NCBI GenBank assembly: GCA_902788035.1
Contig: CADAIL010000003.1
Location: forward strand, 104,906 to 168,905
From: an uncultured Lachnospiraceae bacterium
Lineage (GTDB): Bacteria; Bacillota; Clostridia; Lachnospirales; Lachnospiraceae
Direction: 5' to 3'
DNA length: 64,000 nt
This document shows positions 1 to 9,500 of the stretch, piece by piece. Numbering within the stretch: position 1 is the stretch's first letter; every line of letters starts with the position of its first letter. A program made the position numbers and the translations under genes. Below the pieces are notes generated by a model. The model saw only the letters and a program-made list of their open reading frames with translations, had not been told where the DNA came from and did no database searches.

Positions 1-556
1 AGCCTTCTTCGGCATCCGCAGTCAGCGTCTTAAAGGAATTGTCCATGAGCACATTCCGATTCCTGATGACCGCACGCACGCCGCCGTCAAAACTCTCCTC
101 CGAAATTATCGGCTTTATTCCGGTCTTTTTTTCGATGAGCTCCGCGTACTTCTCGTCCGCCGGATCAATGTAGACCAGAGCCTCATCGCCCTCCGCGAAC
201 TCTTTGACCTCCCGGACCTTGCGGGTGAGATACTCCGCATACTCCGGCTGCTCCCGAAAGGCTTCCAGTTTTTCTCTGACCAGAGTGAACATAGTCATCC
301 TGATTTCATCCTGAATTTTCGCCATCTTCTGACGGATCTCCTGCTGCCGCTCGGAAAATTCGCGATTGGTGTCCCTCACGATCGCGGCCGTCTCCTCCTT
401 CAGCGTCTGGCGGTCCCTCGTCTGCCGCTCCGCGACATGCTCGTTATAGAGAGCGTCGAGGGACTGCTGATACTCTTTTAGCAGGGCTTTGCCTTCCGCG
501 CGGGCTTCTTCCGTCGCCTGCTCAAAGAGAGCGTCTAATTTTTCATCTATCGTCAT
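1..556 (-). CDS. ntpE: V-type ATP synthase subunit E (partial, runs off left edge)
   Basis: Peripheral-stalk subunit E of a V/A-type ATPase, linking the catalytic head to the membrane sector. The visible 185 codons begin MTIDEKLDALFEQATEEA. A long charged helix rich in Q, E, K and R follows (about residues 10-85), then a mixed alpha/beta part that includes SEESFDGGVRAVIRN, the conserved region near the C-terminus of subunit E. The start ATG (554-556) overlaps the stop of subunit F in an ATGA arrangement, so translation is probably coupled. The 3' end, and presumably subunits A, B and D, lie beyond the window. Identification rests on the helix pattern, the GGV motif and the operon position. 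Confidence 0.85.
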   Translation of the reverse strand, partial: MTIDEKLDALFEQATEEARAEGKALLKEYQQSLDALYNEHVAERQTRDRQTLKEETAAIVRDTNREFSERQQEIRQKMAKIQDEIRMTMFTLVREKLEAFREQPEYAEYLTRKVREVKEFAEGDEALVYIDPADEKYAELIEKKTGIKPIISEESFDGGVRAVIRNRNVLMDNSFKTLTADAEEG

Positions 557-861
557 AATTTTAATCCTATCGCTTCATTAACATATGCGGTGATGAAGTC
601 GCTGCGGCGTCCGGAACCGTGGCGGTCCGGCACGTCGATAATGATCGGCATTTTAGTCGACAGCTTTACGCTGTTCACATAATCCGGAAAGTCTCTGCCG
701 AATTTCTCAGTCAGCAGAATGATACCGATCTCCTTATCAGCCAGGGCTTCATCGAAAGCCCGCATCAGTTCGTCCTTCCTGTGCACCACGACACCCGGGA
801 TGCCCGCAAGGCGCATGCCTGTGAGGGTGTCCACGTTGTCGCTGATCAAAAACATTTTCAT
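553..861 (-). CDS. ntpG: V-type ATP synthase subunit F
   Basis: Small central-stalk subunit F of the V/A-type ATPase. I place the start at MKMFLISDN (ATG 859-861) because GGAG lies six bases upstream. The reading frame is open further upstream (to 900), but those residues are not typical of the family. From this start the protein is about 102 aa, the usual size. Family features seen are the N-terminal beta strand FLISDN, the G-x-R-L-A-G-I-P-G segment, and the Rossmann-like strand GIILLTEKF followed by PIIIDVPDRHGSG. The stop overlaps the start of subunit E by four bases. The gene sits about 65 bp after subunit K. Confidence 0.9.
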   Translation of the reverse strand: MKMFLISDNVDTLTGMRLAGIPGVVVHRKDELMRAFDEALADKEIGIILLTEKFGRDFPDYVNSVKLSTKMPIIIDVPDRHGSGRRSDFITAYVNEAIGLKL

Positions 862-925
862 ATAATGCTCCATATTTTGTCCCACCTGGGGGACATTCAC
901 TGGTACACTGCCAAAAAGATCCGCC

Positions 926-1369
926 TTAACCCAGCTGACCGATGATCATGAACGAAATAATAAGACCGTAAAGGCATACACCTTCTGCCAGACCTACATA
1001 AATAAGTGACTTACCCAGGATGCTCTGGTCCTCGCTGATCGCGCCGAGCGCTGCCGAGGCTGCGCTTGCGACTGCGATACCGCCGCCGAGGCAGGAGATG
1101 CCTGTGGAAAGAGCTGCCGCGATATAGCCGAGACCTTCTTTGAGTCCCGATCCGGCTGCCGCCTGGGCTTCGTCTGCAAATGCCGGGGCGGCGCCGGCGA
1201 ACAGAGCGACCGTCGCGATGATGAGCAGGCCGAAGAATGTGAACAGGTTGATTGCGAGGGCTGACTTAAATCTGCCCTTTGTCCTCTCACCCTTAAGGAA
1301 AACGAGTCCCGGGATGAAAATGCTGAGTATGAGTGCTGCGCATAATGCGATCTGAATTGCAAGTGTCAT
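926..1369 (-). CDS. ntpK: V-type ATP synthase subunit K (rotor ring proteolipid)
   Basis: Membrane rotor subunit that carries the translocated ion. It is 147 aa with four predicted hydrophobic helices (about 2-24, 38-62, 78-106 and 120-145). The last helix has the ion-binding carboxylate Glu129 in GLAEGVCLYGL, and helix 3 is Gly/Ala rich (CLGGGIAVASAASAALG). The first hairpin lacks a matching acidic residue, so there is one carboxylate per four-helix unit, as in many duplicated K subunits. Residues 62-76 form an Ala/Glu-rich loop. The RBS GGAGG precedes the ATG. A ~300-bp gap holding repeat A1 separates it from upstream subunit I. I cannot tell Na+ from H+ specificity. Confidence 0.88.
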   Translation of the reverse strand: MTLAIQIALCAALILSIFIPGLVFLKGERTKGRFKSALAINLFTFFGLLIIATVALFAGAAPAFADEAQAAAGSGLKEGLGYIAAALSTGISCLGGGIAVASAASAALGAISEDQSILGKSLIYVGLAEGVCLYGLIISFMIIGQLG

Positions 1370-1398
1370 GATATGACCTCCTATTATAATTAATTATT

Positions 1399-1653
1399 TG
1401 CGCTTTTCGACGAAGACGATGTTTGCGCCGGTGTATGGAGCTTCGCTGCGGCAGTTCAGACCGGCTGCTTTCACAGTTCGTTTATCCGGCAGCAAAGCAT
1501 CCATCTTCGTGAGAAAAGCATTGCGGGTCCGACCGAGAGATCGCGTAACGGCGGCTTGCCGCCTGCGCTAGCTCGCAGGGAAGGACCTGCGCTTTTCGAT
1601 GAAGATGATGTTTGCGCCGGTATATGGAGCTTCGCTGCAGCCCGACTGAACTG
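1399..1653. repeat. Family A dispersed palindromic repeat, copy A1 (with partial tandem duplication)
   Basis: The full element spans 1452-1653, with ends reading CAGTTCAGACCGGCTG and its near-inverted counterpart. Internal matching arms (CATCTTCGTGAGAAAA and TTTTCGATGAAGATG) and an inner GGCGGCTTGCCGCC hairpin are present. A ~53-bp duplicate of its right end lies at 1399-1451. It is in reverse orientation relative to most other copies. Unusually, it sits inside the V-ATPase operon, between the I and K genes. Confidence 0.85.
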
Positions 1654-1669
1654 CTGCCGATCTGCCCTG

Positions 1670-3613
1670 TTATCCTTCGGACTTCTCCTTCATGCGAAGG
1701 GATGAGACGAACGGTTTACCGTCGCCCCGGTAGTAGCGTGAGAAGAGCTCATAGAACTCAAGTCGCAGTACCTGGATACCGACGATCAGGCCTTCGATTC
1801 CCATGACGAACAGGTTGCCCAGAACAACGACGACCCAGTTCGGACTGCCGCCGTTCTCCGCTCCCGCCAGCATGAGCACGACACTCATCATTGCCGCATG
1901 GCTGACGGCGAATGCGCCGATACGCACAAAGGACAGCGTATTAGAGAAATAGGACAGGCAGACTTCGAACATTTCAAAGAAGCCCTGGACCAGGAACATG
2001 ACAATACCGCCCTCGATCTTCGGTCCTTTTTCCTTCCTGATCATCTTAGTGAGAGGTTCCTTGAAGAACATGGCCAGAGCCGACAGAGCAATCAGCACTC
2101 CGAAGAGAGATGCTGCCGGGATCGTATGGCCGCTGAAGGCTAAGATGATCATGACAACGACAAGACCGTAGAAGATGATTCCTGCAAATGAGTTCGTTCC
2201 GAAATAGGTCTCCTCTGTATTCTTCTGCTTTGAGTAATTAATGATGTGAAGCACCATCGTGACCAGAGTGAGGAACATTCCGAAGACGATTGCGCACACG
2301 AGGATCGTGTTGATCGAACCGACGCCCGGCAGCGTGATCATTTCCTCGCGCGGTCTGAGCCAGAGCGCAGGTATGACTTCCTCGAATCCGAAAATACTTC
2401 CGAACATGAACCCGAATATCGTCGAGAAGATTCCGGCCATCGAGATGATTCCCGCAAGGTCGCTGTGCTTCTTCTTATAGAGAAGAAAGCCTCCAATCAT
2501 AAGGCAGAGCCCCTGACCGACATCGCCGTACATGATGCCGAAAATAAACGAATAAGTGATGGCCACAAGGATCGTCGGATCGAACTCATTGTAATTCGGC
2601 AGACCATACATTTTGACATACATTTCGTAAGGTCTGAAAAAGGCCGGATTCTTAAGTTTCGTCGGCGGCTCCAAGTTCACCTTCTTCTCATCTTCCTGGA
2701 CAAGGCAGACTACTCTCGGATCATCGGCAATGTCATTTCTGAATTTCTCAACATCATCCGCGTCCATCCATCCGCACAGGATGTAGAAAGTATCTTTCTT
2801 CGACTCGGTACATGCCGCCATTCGGCGCACATCAAAGTTGGAGGACAGATCCCTGATCTTCTTCTCAGCAGCCAGAAGGCTTCCGCCCTCTTTCGCCAGG
2901 AGATCGGTCATCTCCTTCTCTATTTCGGCCAGCTCCTTCTCCTTCTCTGCCACCTCACCGCTTAAGATCCTGTAGGCAGCCTGCGGAGTTCCTTTGTACT
3001 CGTCTGGAATAAACAGTCTCTCAAAGTGCATCGAGGCGTAGGTCGCATCCACTTTGTGGGATTCCTCCTTTGAGACAAAATACACGCCGTAGACATACGT
3101 CTCGTCCTCGCCGGAGACAAGGAAGATCGCTCCCGTGTTCTCATCCACGTAGGTCCTGAACTTTTCGAAATACTCTTTCGGCAGCTTGCCGAAACGGTAC
3201 GAGATAAAATGGAAATCAAGGATTGATTTCAGATCGTACTCAAGTCCCTGATAGGGCTCGATTTTCTTCATAGATTCGCGCAGTTTCATAAGCTCCGCGT
3301 CAAGTACGCTCTTTTTCTCCCGAAGCCCCGTAAGGCGGCTGTCCACTTCCCCGATGAGATCGATCGCCTCTGTGAGCGGGATTTCAGATCCCGCCGCGGT
3401 ATCCGGAGGAAGCAGTTCTGTGTAAATGCCTGCCGTCGCAAGAAGATCCTTGTAGGGATTTTTCTGCACATATGGAACCAGGTGCTGTTCCTCCCCGAGC
3501 GCGTTCAGAGCGTTCTCCAGATGAATCTCATATTTGGAAAGGTACTTATTGACCATCCGGTCAATATCCGCCTTCGGACCCGAGAGACTGACGAATTTCA
3601 TTTTCGCTATCAT
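1670..3613 (-). CDS. ntpI: V-type ATP synthase subunit I
   Basis: The a-subunit equivalent of the V/A-type ATPase: it forms the ion half-channels against the K ring and anchors the peripheral stalks. It is 647 aa, normal for the family. The N-terminal cytoplasmic half (about 1-330) starts MIAKMKFVSLSGPK and contains two coiled-coil stretches. The membrane half (about 340-640) includes the family segment FGIMYGDVGQGL, several hydrophobic helices, and the SFVRIGAFAVSHAAM helix, which carries the conserved Arg facing the rotor carboxylate. It lies 17 bp after subunit C. The ATG start has good Shine-Dalgarno spacing (GGAGG upstream). Confidence 0.93.
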   Translation of the reverse strand: MIAKMKFVSLSGPKADIDRMVNKYLSKYEIHLENALNALGEEQHLVPYVQKNPYKDLLATAGIYTELLPPDTAAGSEIPLTEAIDLIGEVDSRLTGLREKKSVLDAELMKLRESMKKIEPYQGLEYDLKSILDFHFISYRFGKLPKEYFEKFRTYVDENTGAIFLVSGEDETYVYGVYFVSKEESHKVDATYASMHFERLFIPDEYKGTPQAAYRILSGEVAEKEKELAEIEKEMTDLLAKEGGSLLAAEKKIRDLSSNFDVRRMAACTESKKDTFYILCGWMDADDVEKFRNDIADDPRVVCLVQEDEKKVNLEPPTKLKNPAFFRPYEMYVKMYGLPNYNEFDPTILVAITYSFIFGIMYGDVGQGLCLMIGGFLLYKKKHSDLAGIISMAGIFSTIFGFMFGSIFGFEEVIPALWLRPREEMITLPGVGSINTILVCAIVFGMFLTLVTMVLHIINYSKQKNTEETYFGTNSFAGIIFYGLVVVMIILAFSGHTIPAASLFGVLIALSALAMFFKEPLTKMIRKEKGPKIEGGIVMFLVQGFFEMFEVCLSYFSNTLSFVRIGAFAVSHAAMMSVVLMLAGAENGGSPNWVVVVLGNLFVMGIEGLIVGIQVLRLEFYELFSRYYRGDGKPFVSSLRMKEKSEG

Positions 3614-3630
3614 ATTTTCCCCTCCGGTCT

Positions 3631-4671
3631 TTATACTGCGTTAATATATTTGAAAGCCTCGTCGGGATCGATGCCGTAGCGGACGCATTCGACCGCCGCA
3701 ATGAGCTTCTCCCCCTCGTGCTCCTTTAAATAAAGATATCGGTACAGCGTCGCGGCCGAATACGGCTTCTTCTTTGCCTCCTGGCGAAGTACATCCCTGA
3801 GTACGTATCCGTACATGTCCTCCAGATTATCCGGCGCAAGATTTTCGTACTGCTTCCCGTAGAAAGTCCGGGAAAGAGCTGCTGCGAACTGCTCCTCACT
3901 CTCCGACGTGACCAGGGCTCTTATGTCCTCCTGCCGGAGCCTGTAGAGAACCGGTATGATGAGTGTGTAAATCTCCGCCTCCGGCATCTCGTAGTACTGC
4001 TTCGCCCGCCTGATGAACCAGATATTCAGCATATCGAAGCGGCTACCGTAAATGCGGCTGATTGCCTTCACGCTGTCCCCCGAGACGATTCTCGTCCGGT
4101 CTTTCCAGATCGAGCTGAAGTGGTACATGTCGAGAGCGGTCTCGTAGTCAAATCCCTCCGCGCGGCCGCCGTTCCTCACCCGCATGAGCACGGGATAATA
4201 CTCGGTGTTCTCCACCGCTTTGAGGGTCATGTCGAGAGACGTGCACTCGTGAAGCGCCTCCACGTCAAGGCTCAGGAACTTTTTGAAAAAGTCCTTGTGC
4301 CAGAGGATCTCGTCCCCCGGAGCCCTGCCCGCTATCGCGTATTTCAGGCACTTCTTCAGCAGCCTGATCTCATATCTTCTCGCGTATTTCTTAAGGAATC
4401 TTTCCTGGTCCGGATCCGCGAAGTTGTATATTTTCGCGAAGTCACGGTAGACAATACCGCCAAAGACAGCTTCCAGAGCTTCCCTGTGAATATCGTTCTC
4501 ATTAATGTTGCTGAAAGCCTCCGCGTAAGCCGGATTTTTTTTCAGGTAAGCCTCGACCGCCGCGACATCCGGCATTACCACGATTTCACGGAAATCATCA
4601 TCCGTGAGCAGGTTCTTCTGCATCGCCCGGATCTTCGTGACGACTCCGCTGTATTCCAGCAAATTATTCAT
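3631..4671 (-). CDS. ntpC: V-type ATP synthase subunit C
   Basis: Subunit C (the archaeal and yeast d equivalent), a socket joining the central stalk to the K ring. It is 346 aa, the usual length. The protein is almost entirely helical, starts MNNLLEYSGVVTKIRAMQ, and ends with the KxxxxxPYSAATLYRYLYLKE region typical of bacterial subunit C, where helical bundles pack against the ring. The start codon overlaps the stop of the upstream small stalk gene by four bases (ATGA), indicating coupled translation. It is the second gene of the operon as seen here. Confidence 0.9.
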   Translation of the reverse strand: MNNLLEYSGVVTKIRAMQKNLLTDDDFREIVVMPDVAAVEAYLKKNPAYAEAFSNINENDIHREALEAVFGGIVYRDFAKIYNFADPDQERFLKKYARRYEIRLLKKCLKYAIAGRAPGDEILWHKDFFKKFLSLDVEALHECTSLDMTLKAVENTEYYPVLMRVRNGGRAEGFDYETALDMYHFSSIWKDRTRIVSGDSVKAISRIYGSRFDMLNIWFIRRAKQYYEMPEAEIYTLIIPVLYRLRQEDIRALVTSESEEQFAAALSRTFYGKQYENLAPDNLEDMYGYVLRDVLRQEAKKKPYSAATLYRYLYLKEHEGEKLIAAVECVRYGIDPDEAFKYINAV

Positions 4672-4985
4672 TTCAGGATCTCCTTAACAATTTCATCCGC
4701 GTCTTTTCGCATCTGGGACGCAAATTCCTCATCAAGCATCCGAAGAGCTCTGCTCATATCCGCTTCCATTCTGTTCGTACTTTCACTGTGCTCCCTGACA
4801 ATTCTGGTCTTCACGGCGTTCAGCTTTTCTGTAAGTTCGGCGTCAGCATCCTTGTCAAAGGCGGCTATCTTTGCCTCAAGTTCCTGTCTCCGCTTTTCCT
4901 TCTCCGCTTTAGCTTCATCATAAATAGACTGCGCGTCCTGCTCGATCCTGACCAGGCGTTCAATAATCGTTTTATCATTATCCAT
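4668..4985 (-). CDS. ntpF: V-type ATPase peripheral stalk subunit G/H-like (first gene of operon)
   Basis: A 105-aa, almost fully charged coiled-coil protein beginning MDNDKTIIERLVRIEQDAQ. Heptad-like E/K/A patterns fill it to the end (DADEIVKEILK). Size, composition and position at the head of the V-ATPase operon match the small peripheral stalk subunit that pairs with subunit E (NtpF, G/H). I choose the ATG at 4983-4985 because GGGAGGTGATTCG lies directly upstream. The frame is open to 5114, but that extension is encoded by a dispersed repeat (B1) and is unlikely to be translated. Low sequence complexity makes the family call partly context-based. Confidence 0.8.
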   Translation of the reverse strand: MDNDKTIIERLVRIEQDAQSIYDEAKAEKEKRRQELEAKIAAFDKDADAELTEKLNAVKTRIVREHSESTNRMEADMSRALRMLDEEFASQMRKDADEIVKEILK

Positions 4986-5001
4986 CGAATCACCTCCCTT
5001 A

Positions 5002-5070
5002 TCGGTTTGGTATTCTGTCAGCTGACGCTGACCCGAATCCCGCGCCAAGTCCCGCGAACGAGACTTGAAT
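5002..5070 (-). repeat. Family B hairpin repeat, copy B1
   Basis: Read on the minus strand this is nearly identical to 63426-63495: a GTCTCG..CGGGAC arm, then GGCGCGGGATTCGGGTCAGCG, GCTGAC and CCAAACCG. It lies in the 5' UTR of the V-ATPase operon. Its end is about 10 bp from the Shine-Dalgarno sequence of the first gene, so its folding could affect translation. Confidence 0.7.
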
Positions 5071-5121
5071 GTGATAATTACGTAAATCCTCCATCTCAGA
5101 AGGCAGAGCATCACGAGCTTT

Positions 5122-5152
5122 ATTATACTATAAGTCTTCTCTTATTGCTCAA
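5122..5152 (-). promoter_or_regulatory. Putative promoter of the V-ATPase operon
   Basis: On the minus strand there is TTGAGC (5147-5152), a 19-bp spacer, and a consensus TATAAT (5122-5127), about 140 bp before the first gene. The spacer is longer than ideal, so only the -10 box is convincing. Confidence 0.4.
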
Positions 5153-5178
5153 AAAATCAGTATTGTAAGTATAAAAAA

Positions 5179-5209
5179 GACAGCCGCCATTAGTCTGGTA
5201 GCGGCTGTC
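5179..5209 (-). terminator. Rho-independent terminator after the PrsA-like gene
   Basis: Nine-bp inverted repeat GACAGCCGC / GCGGCTGTC with a 13-nt loop. On the minus strand it is followed by TTTTTTAT (5178-5171). It lies directly downstream of the lipoprotein stop. Confidence 0.85.
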
Positions 5210-5220
5210 CGTATAGTCTT

Positions 5221-6528
5221 TTAGTTTGCTGCGCTCTCCTCTGCTGCAACGGACGCGTCTGCTGCGCCATCTGCGACAGATTCATCTACCGGAGCGGACT
5301 CAGCTGCTACCACTTCCGAAACTGATTCTTCTGTCGGCTCGGATGCGTCGGCATTCTCTGCAGCTGCAGCGACAGAGCTGTCATCCTCCGGAAGGACATC
5401 CTTGCCGAATGTTATCGGGTTCATATCACTGATGATGAGTGTCGCAAGGACTGCCTCATCGACCGTGATCGTCGCAGAGTCTTTCCACTCTGTATAGAGT
5501 GTGTCATAAGCCTCCTGCTTGCGGGCTGTGACTTTCTCTTTCTTGATTTCCTCTGTTGCCGCCTCATCATAAGCGGCGTCGAACCTGACAACGAACCATG
5601 CCGTTCCGTCGGAAGCCTCGACAACATGGTCTACTAGTGTGCCGTCAGCAAGACCTGCGACTGCCTCAACGATTGCCATATCGAGGACAGTATCCTCAGT
5701 ATTGTGTGTCGTGAACTGGCCGGTCTGAGCGTAGAGATCCTCATTGATTTCATTTGCGATCGTGGTCATATCGGCTTCCGCGACGTTGCCGGATGCCTGA
5801 ACTGCCGCGAGAACGGCCTCTGCCTGACTGAGCTTTTCTGCATTTGCAGCTTCCACCTGAGCTGCAACATCAGTATCTGCAGCCACAGAAGAATCCGCGA
5901 GAGAGGACTCGTCGGAGTTCTCGTCCGCGAAATCTGCCTCCGTTGCCTTGTCGATCTTGACGTAGGTGACGCCGGACTGCTGTGCTTCCTCATCAGAGAC
6001 CTCTGTGTCGACATTCGCTGCCATGGGCTCCAGCATCTTGCTCTTGATGAGCTGAAGCTTGAGAAGCTCGATCACGTTTTCCTTGGAAGCTCCGACAGCG
6101 GCGCGGACATCCTCGGAATTCTCATCGATATAAGCCTGAGCGACCTTGTCGATCTGCTCCTCTTCCTCAGCTGTCAACGTGACACCGTACTCCTCTGCGT
6201 GCTGACGAAGGAGGACCATCTCCTCTATCGAATCAAGCGCATAGCCCTTCAGAGTCTCGCCGTAGGTCTCGCCGGACGACTCGTCCATGACCATATCAAA
6301 GATCTCGGCTGCTCCGAAATAAGCTGTGTACATTTCGTACATCTGAGCCTGCTGATATTTTGCCAGGAAGCTGAGTGTACCGAGCGGCACCTCATCCTCA
6401 TTAATTGTCACGACAGTTTTAGTTCCATCGATCTGCGCTGTATCCGCAGTGCTGCCGCAGCCGGCAAGAAGACTGCCCGCGATGATAACGGAAAGGCCTG
6501 CTGCCGCAAGTTTCTTAAACAATTTCAT
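5221..6528 (-). CDS. PrsA/SurA-like foldase lipoprotein (parvulin-type)
   Basis: Predicted exported folding factor, 435 aa. The start MKLFKKLAAAGLSVIIAG is chosen because GGAGG precedes ATG 6526-6528. The signal peptide ends in a lipobox LLAGC (Cys at about residue 23), so it is a membrane-anchored lipoprotein. A helical SurA-N-like region follows (about 45-180), with GETLKGYALDSIEEMVLLRQ typical of the family. A rotamase-like region comes next (about 185-350) with a Ser/Asp/Ala-rich insertion, and the tail is an acidic Ala/Ser/Glu-rich stretch of about 60 residues. The classical parvulin catalytic pattern is poorly preserved, so chaperone-only activity is possible. It lies about 50 bp after mfd and is probably co-transcribed. 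Confidence 0.8.
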   Translation of the reverse strand: MKLFKKLAAAGLSVIIAGSLLAGCGSTADTAQIDGTKTVVTINEDEVPLGTLSFLAKYQQAQMYEMYTAYFGAAEIFDMVMDESSGETYGETLKGYALDSIEEMVLLRQHAEEYGVTLTAEEEEQIDKVAQAYIDENSEDVRAAVGASKENVIELLKLQLIKSKMLEPMAANVDTEVSDEEAQQSGVTYVKIDKATEADFADENSDESSLADSSVAADTDVAAQVEAANAEKLSQAEAVLAAVQASGNVAEADMTTIANEINEDLYAQTGQFTTHNTEDTVLDMAIVEAVAGLADGTLVDHVVEASDGTAWFVVRFDAAYDEAATEEIKKEKVTARKQEAYDTLYTEWKDSATITVDEAVLATLIISDMNPITFGKDVLPEDDSSVAAAAENADASEPTEESVSEVVAAESAPVDESVADGAADASVAAEESAAN

Positions 6529-6577
6529 AATAATTAACCTCCATGCTTCGGAAAGTTTCAATGCGCTTTACAAAAAG

Positions 6578-9500
6578 TCATTGCTCATTATAACCACTTT
6601 GTGCGGTTCGGGCAAGTTCTGATGTGAATCTTTTCAAATTTGCAATCATCTGCCTTGTTCCCCTCTCGCCGTTATAGACGAACACGGTTCCTGTCGGGTA
6701 GTTCCGGACACCGAACATGCCGCCAAAGGATCCTATGATCCTCGGCACTTCCGCACGATCAAATGTCGGCTCAGCCAGCACCGAGAGCGCTATCTCCCTC
6801 GGCCGCTCCTTGATCTCCGTGATCGAAGCCGCATGTGCAGCAGCCTTCAGATCCGCTATGGCAAGCAGGTTCTGAACGGGCTGCGGCAGATTGCCGAAGC
6901 GGTCCATGAGCTCATCGGACATGTCCTCGTAGTCGTGCTCATTTTCAATGGCCGCTATCTTCTTATAAAAATCAAGCTTTGTGAACTCGTTCGGAATATA
7001 GCTGTCCGGGATGAACGCGTCCATGACCACGTCGACGACCGTCTCGAATTCCTCCTTTGCCGGGATGCCCTTGGCCTCCCTGACAGCCTCGGACAGCAGC
7101 TTGCAGTAAAGGTCATATCCGACCAGGTCCATGTGCCCGTGCTGCTCGCTGCCGAGCAGGTTGCCGGCTCCGCGGATCTCCAGATCGCGCATGGCGATCT
7201 TAAAGCCCGAGCCGAGTTCAGTGAACTCTCGAATGGCTGCAAGGCGCTTCTCCGCAACTTCCTTCAGCTGCTTGTCTCTTCTGTACATAAGGAAAGCGTA
7301 GGCTGTCCTCGCCGAGCGGCCGACGCGTCCTCTCAGCTGATAGAGCTGGGACAGACCCATGCGGTCCGCATCGTGGATGATCATGGTGTTGGCATTGGAA
7401 ATGTCGAGGCCGGTCTCGATGATCGTCGTCGTGACCAGCACGTCGATCTCACCGTTGATGAAATCCACCATGATGTCCTCGAGTTCCCTCTTGTTCATCT
7501 GCCCGTCTGCAAATGCGACACTTGCCTCAGGCACCAAATTCTGTATTCGCATCGCCATGTCCGCGATATCACGGACACGGTTATAGACATAGTAGACCTG
7601 TCCGTTCCTCGCCAGTTCTCTGCAGATGGCCTCTCTGACCATCTCCGGATCATACTCCATGACATAGGTCTGGATCGGCACGCGGTCCTGGGGCGGTTCC
7701 TCCAGGATCGACATATCGCGAATGCCGACAAGGCTCATGTGAAGAGTCCTCGGGATCGGGGTCGCGGTGAGGGTAAGGACGTCGACATTCTTTCTGAGGT
7801 TCTTGATCTTCTCCTTGTGGGTGACACCGAAGCGCTGCTCCTCATCGATAATGAGAAGTCCGAGATCCTTAAAGGCTACGTCCTTTGAGAGCAGCCTGTG
7901 AGTACCGATCACAATGTCGACCAGCCCCTTTTTCAAATCCTTCAGCGAATCTTTGATCTCGGCGGAGGTCCTGAACCGGCACAGAAGATCAATGCGTACC
8001 GGAAAATCCTTCATGCGCTGCATAAATGTCTTATAATGCTGCTGGGCGAGGATCGTTGTCGGAACCAGATAGGCAACCTGCTTGCCGTCCTGGACAGCTT
8101 TGAAGGCAGCCCTGAGGGCAATCTCCGTCTTGCCGTAGCCGACATCTCCGCAGATCAGGCGGTCCATGATCTTCCGGCTCTCCATATCCCGCTTGGTGTC
8201 CTCGATCGCCGTAAGCTGATCCTCCGTCTCCTCGAACGGGAAGAGTTCCTCGAACTCCTTCTGCCACTCCGTATCTTCGCTGTAGACGAAACCGTCCGCA
8301 TTTTCGCGGGCAGCATAGAGGTCGACCAGCTCCCTGGCAATATTTTTGACCGAGCTTTTGACTTTGGCCCTGGTCTTCTCCCAATCCTGACCGTTCAGCC
8401 GGTTAAGCTTGGGAGCCTTGCCCTCCGAGCTCGAATACTTCTGCAGCACATCGAGCTGGGTGGCCAGAATATACAGATTTCCGTCCCGATACTCCAGCTT
8501 GATATAATCCTTGAGGACGTCGTCGACCCTGACCTGCTCAATTCCCTTATAAATGCAGAGGCCCCGGTTCTCGTGAACGACATAGTCTCCGACATGGAGC
8601 TCGGCAAAGCTCGCGATTTTTTCACCGGTGTATCTGGTCCTCTTCTTTTTCTTTTTCTGGCGGGCTCCGAAAATATCTCCCTCTGATATGATTGCAAATT
8701 TTATCAGCGGATACTCAAAGCCCCTCCTCACATGTCCGTACTCCACCGCGATCTGTCCCGGCTTAAGTTCCAGATCGCCATTGTCCGTGTAAAAAGCCGG
8801 AACATCGAGAGATCCCAGGTCCTGGGCAAGTCGTTTCGCCCTCGTGTGGGAGCCGGAGAGCACGACGATCCGATACCCTTTCTTCTTATATTTGAGAAGG
8901 TCCCCGGAGAGCATCTCAAAGCTGCCGTTGTAGGAACCCATTCCCTGGACAGTCGCGCCAAAGCTCGCTTTTATATCCCAGGCTCCCCTCGCAAGTTCCA
9001 GCATGGACAGGGCTACGCAGCAACGATTGTTCAGAGCGGCAATCACTTCGTCCGCACTTTTGATCTCCGGTATCTGGTCACCCTTTTTATAATTTCCCTG
9101 AGTGATCCGGTTCTTAATGCTCTCCCGGAATTCAGTCTCCACGGCCTTCGCGGCATCCGCGATGTGCGTGGGCTCGTCGATGAAGATGGCGGTGGCTGCA
9201 TTTGCACCCTTCTCCGCTTTAGGGAGCCAGTCCATGAAGGTCCCGAGACGACCGATATGATCGTTGGCGGGATAAATCAGGACACGTCTCAGTTCTTCGA
9301 TCGACCGCTGGGATTCCGCGTCGAAGGACCTGATCGAGTCGATCTCATCGCCGAAGAGCTCGATCCTGAACGGATGCTCCTCAGTGAGAGACCAGATATC
9401 CACGATGTCTCCGCGCACGGCAAAGTGACCGGGAAGGGTCACCTCGGCACACCTCTCATAACCGTTCAGGACCAGAGTTTCCTTGATCCAGTCAAGATCA

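Noticed and set aside
4120..4923. Long plus-strand frame opposite V-ATPase genes
   Set aside because: Antisense shadow of subunits C and G/H; composition unlike a real protein.
5002..5114. N-terminal extension of the V-ATPase G/H subunit
   Set aside because: Encoded by dispersed repeat B1; a strong RBS precedes the internal ATG at 4985.
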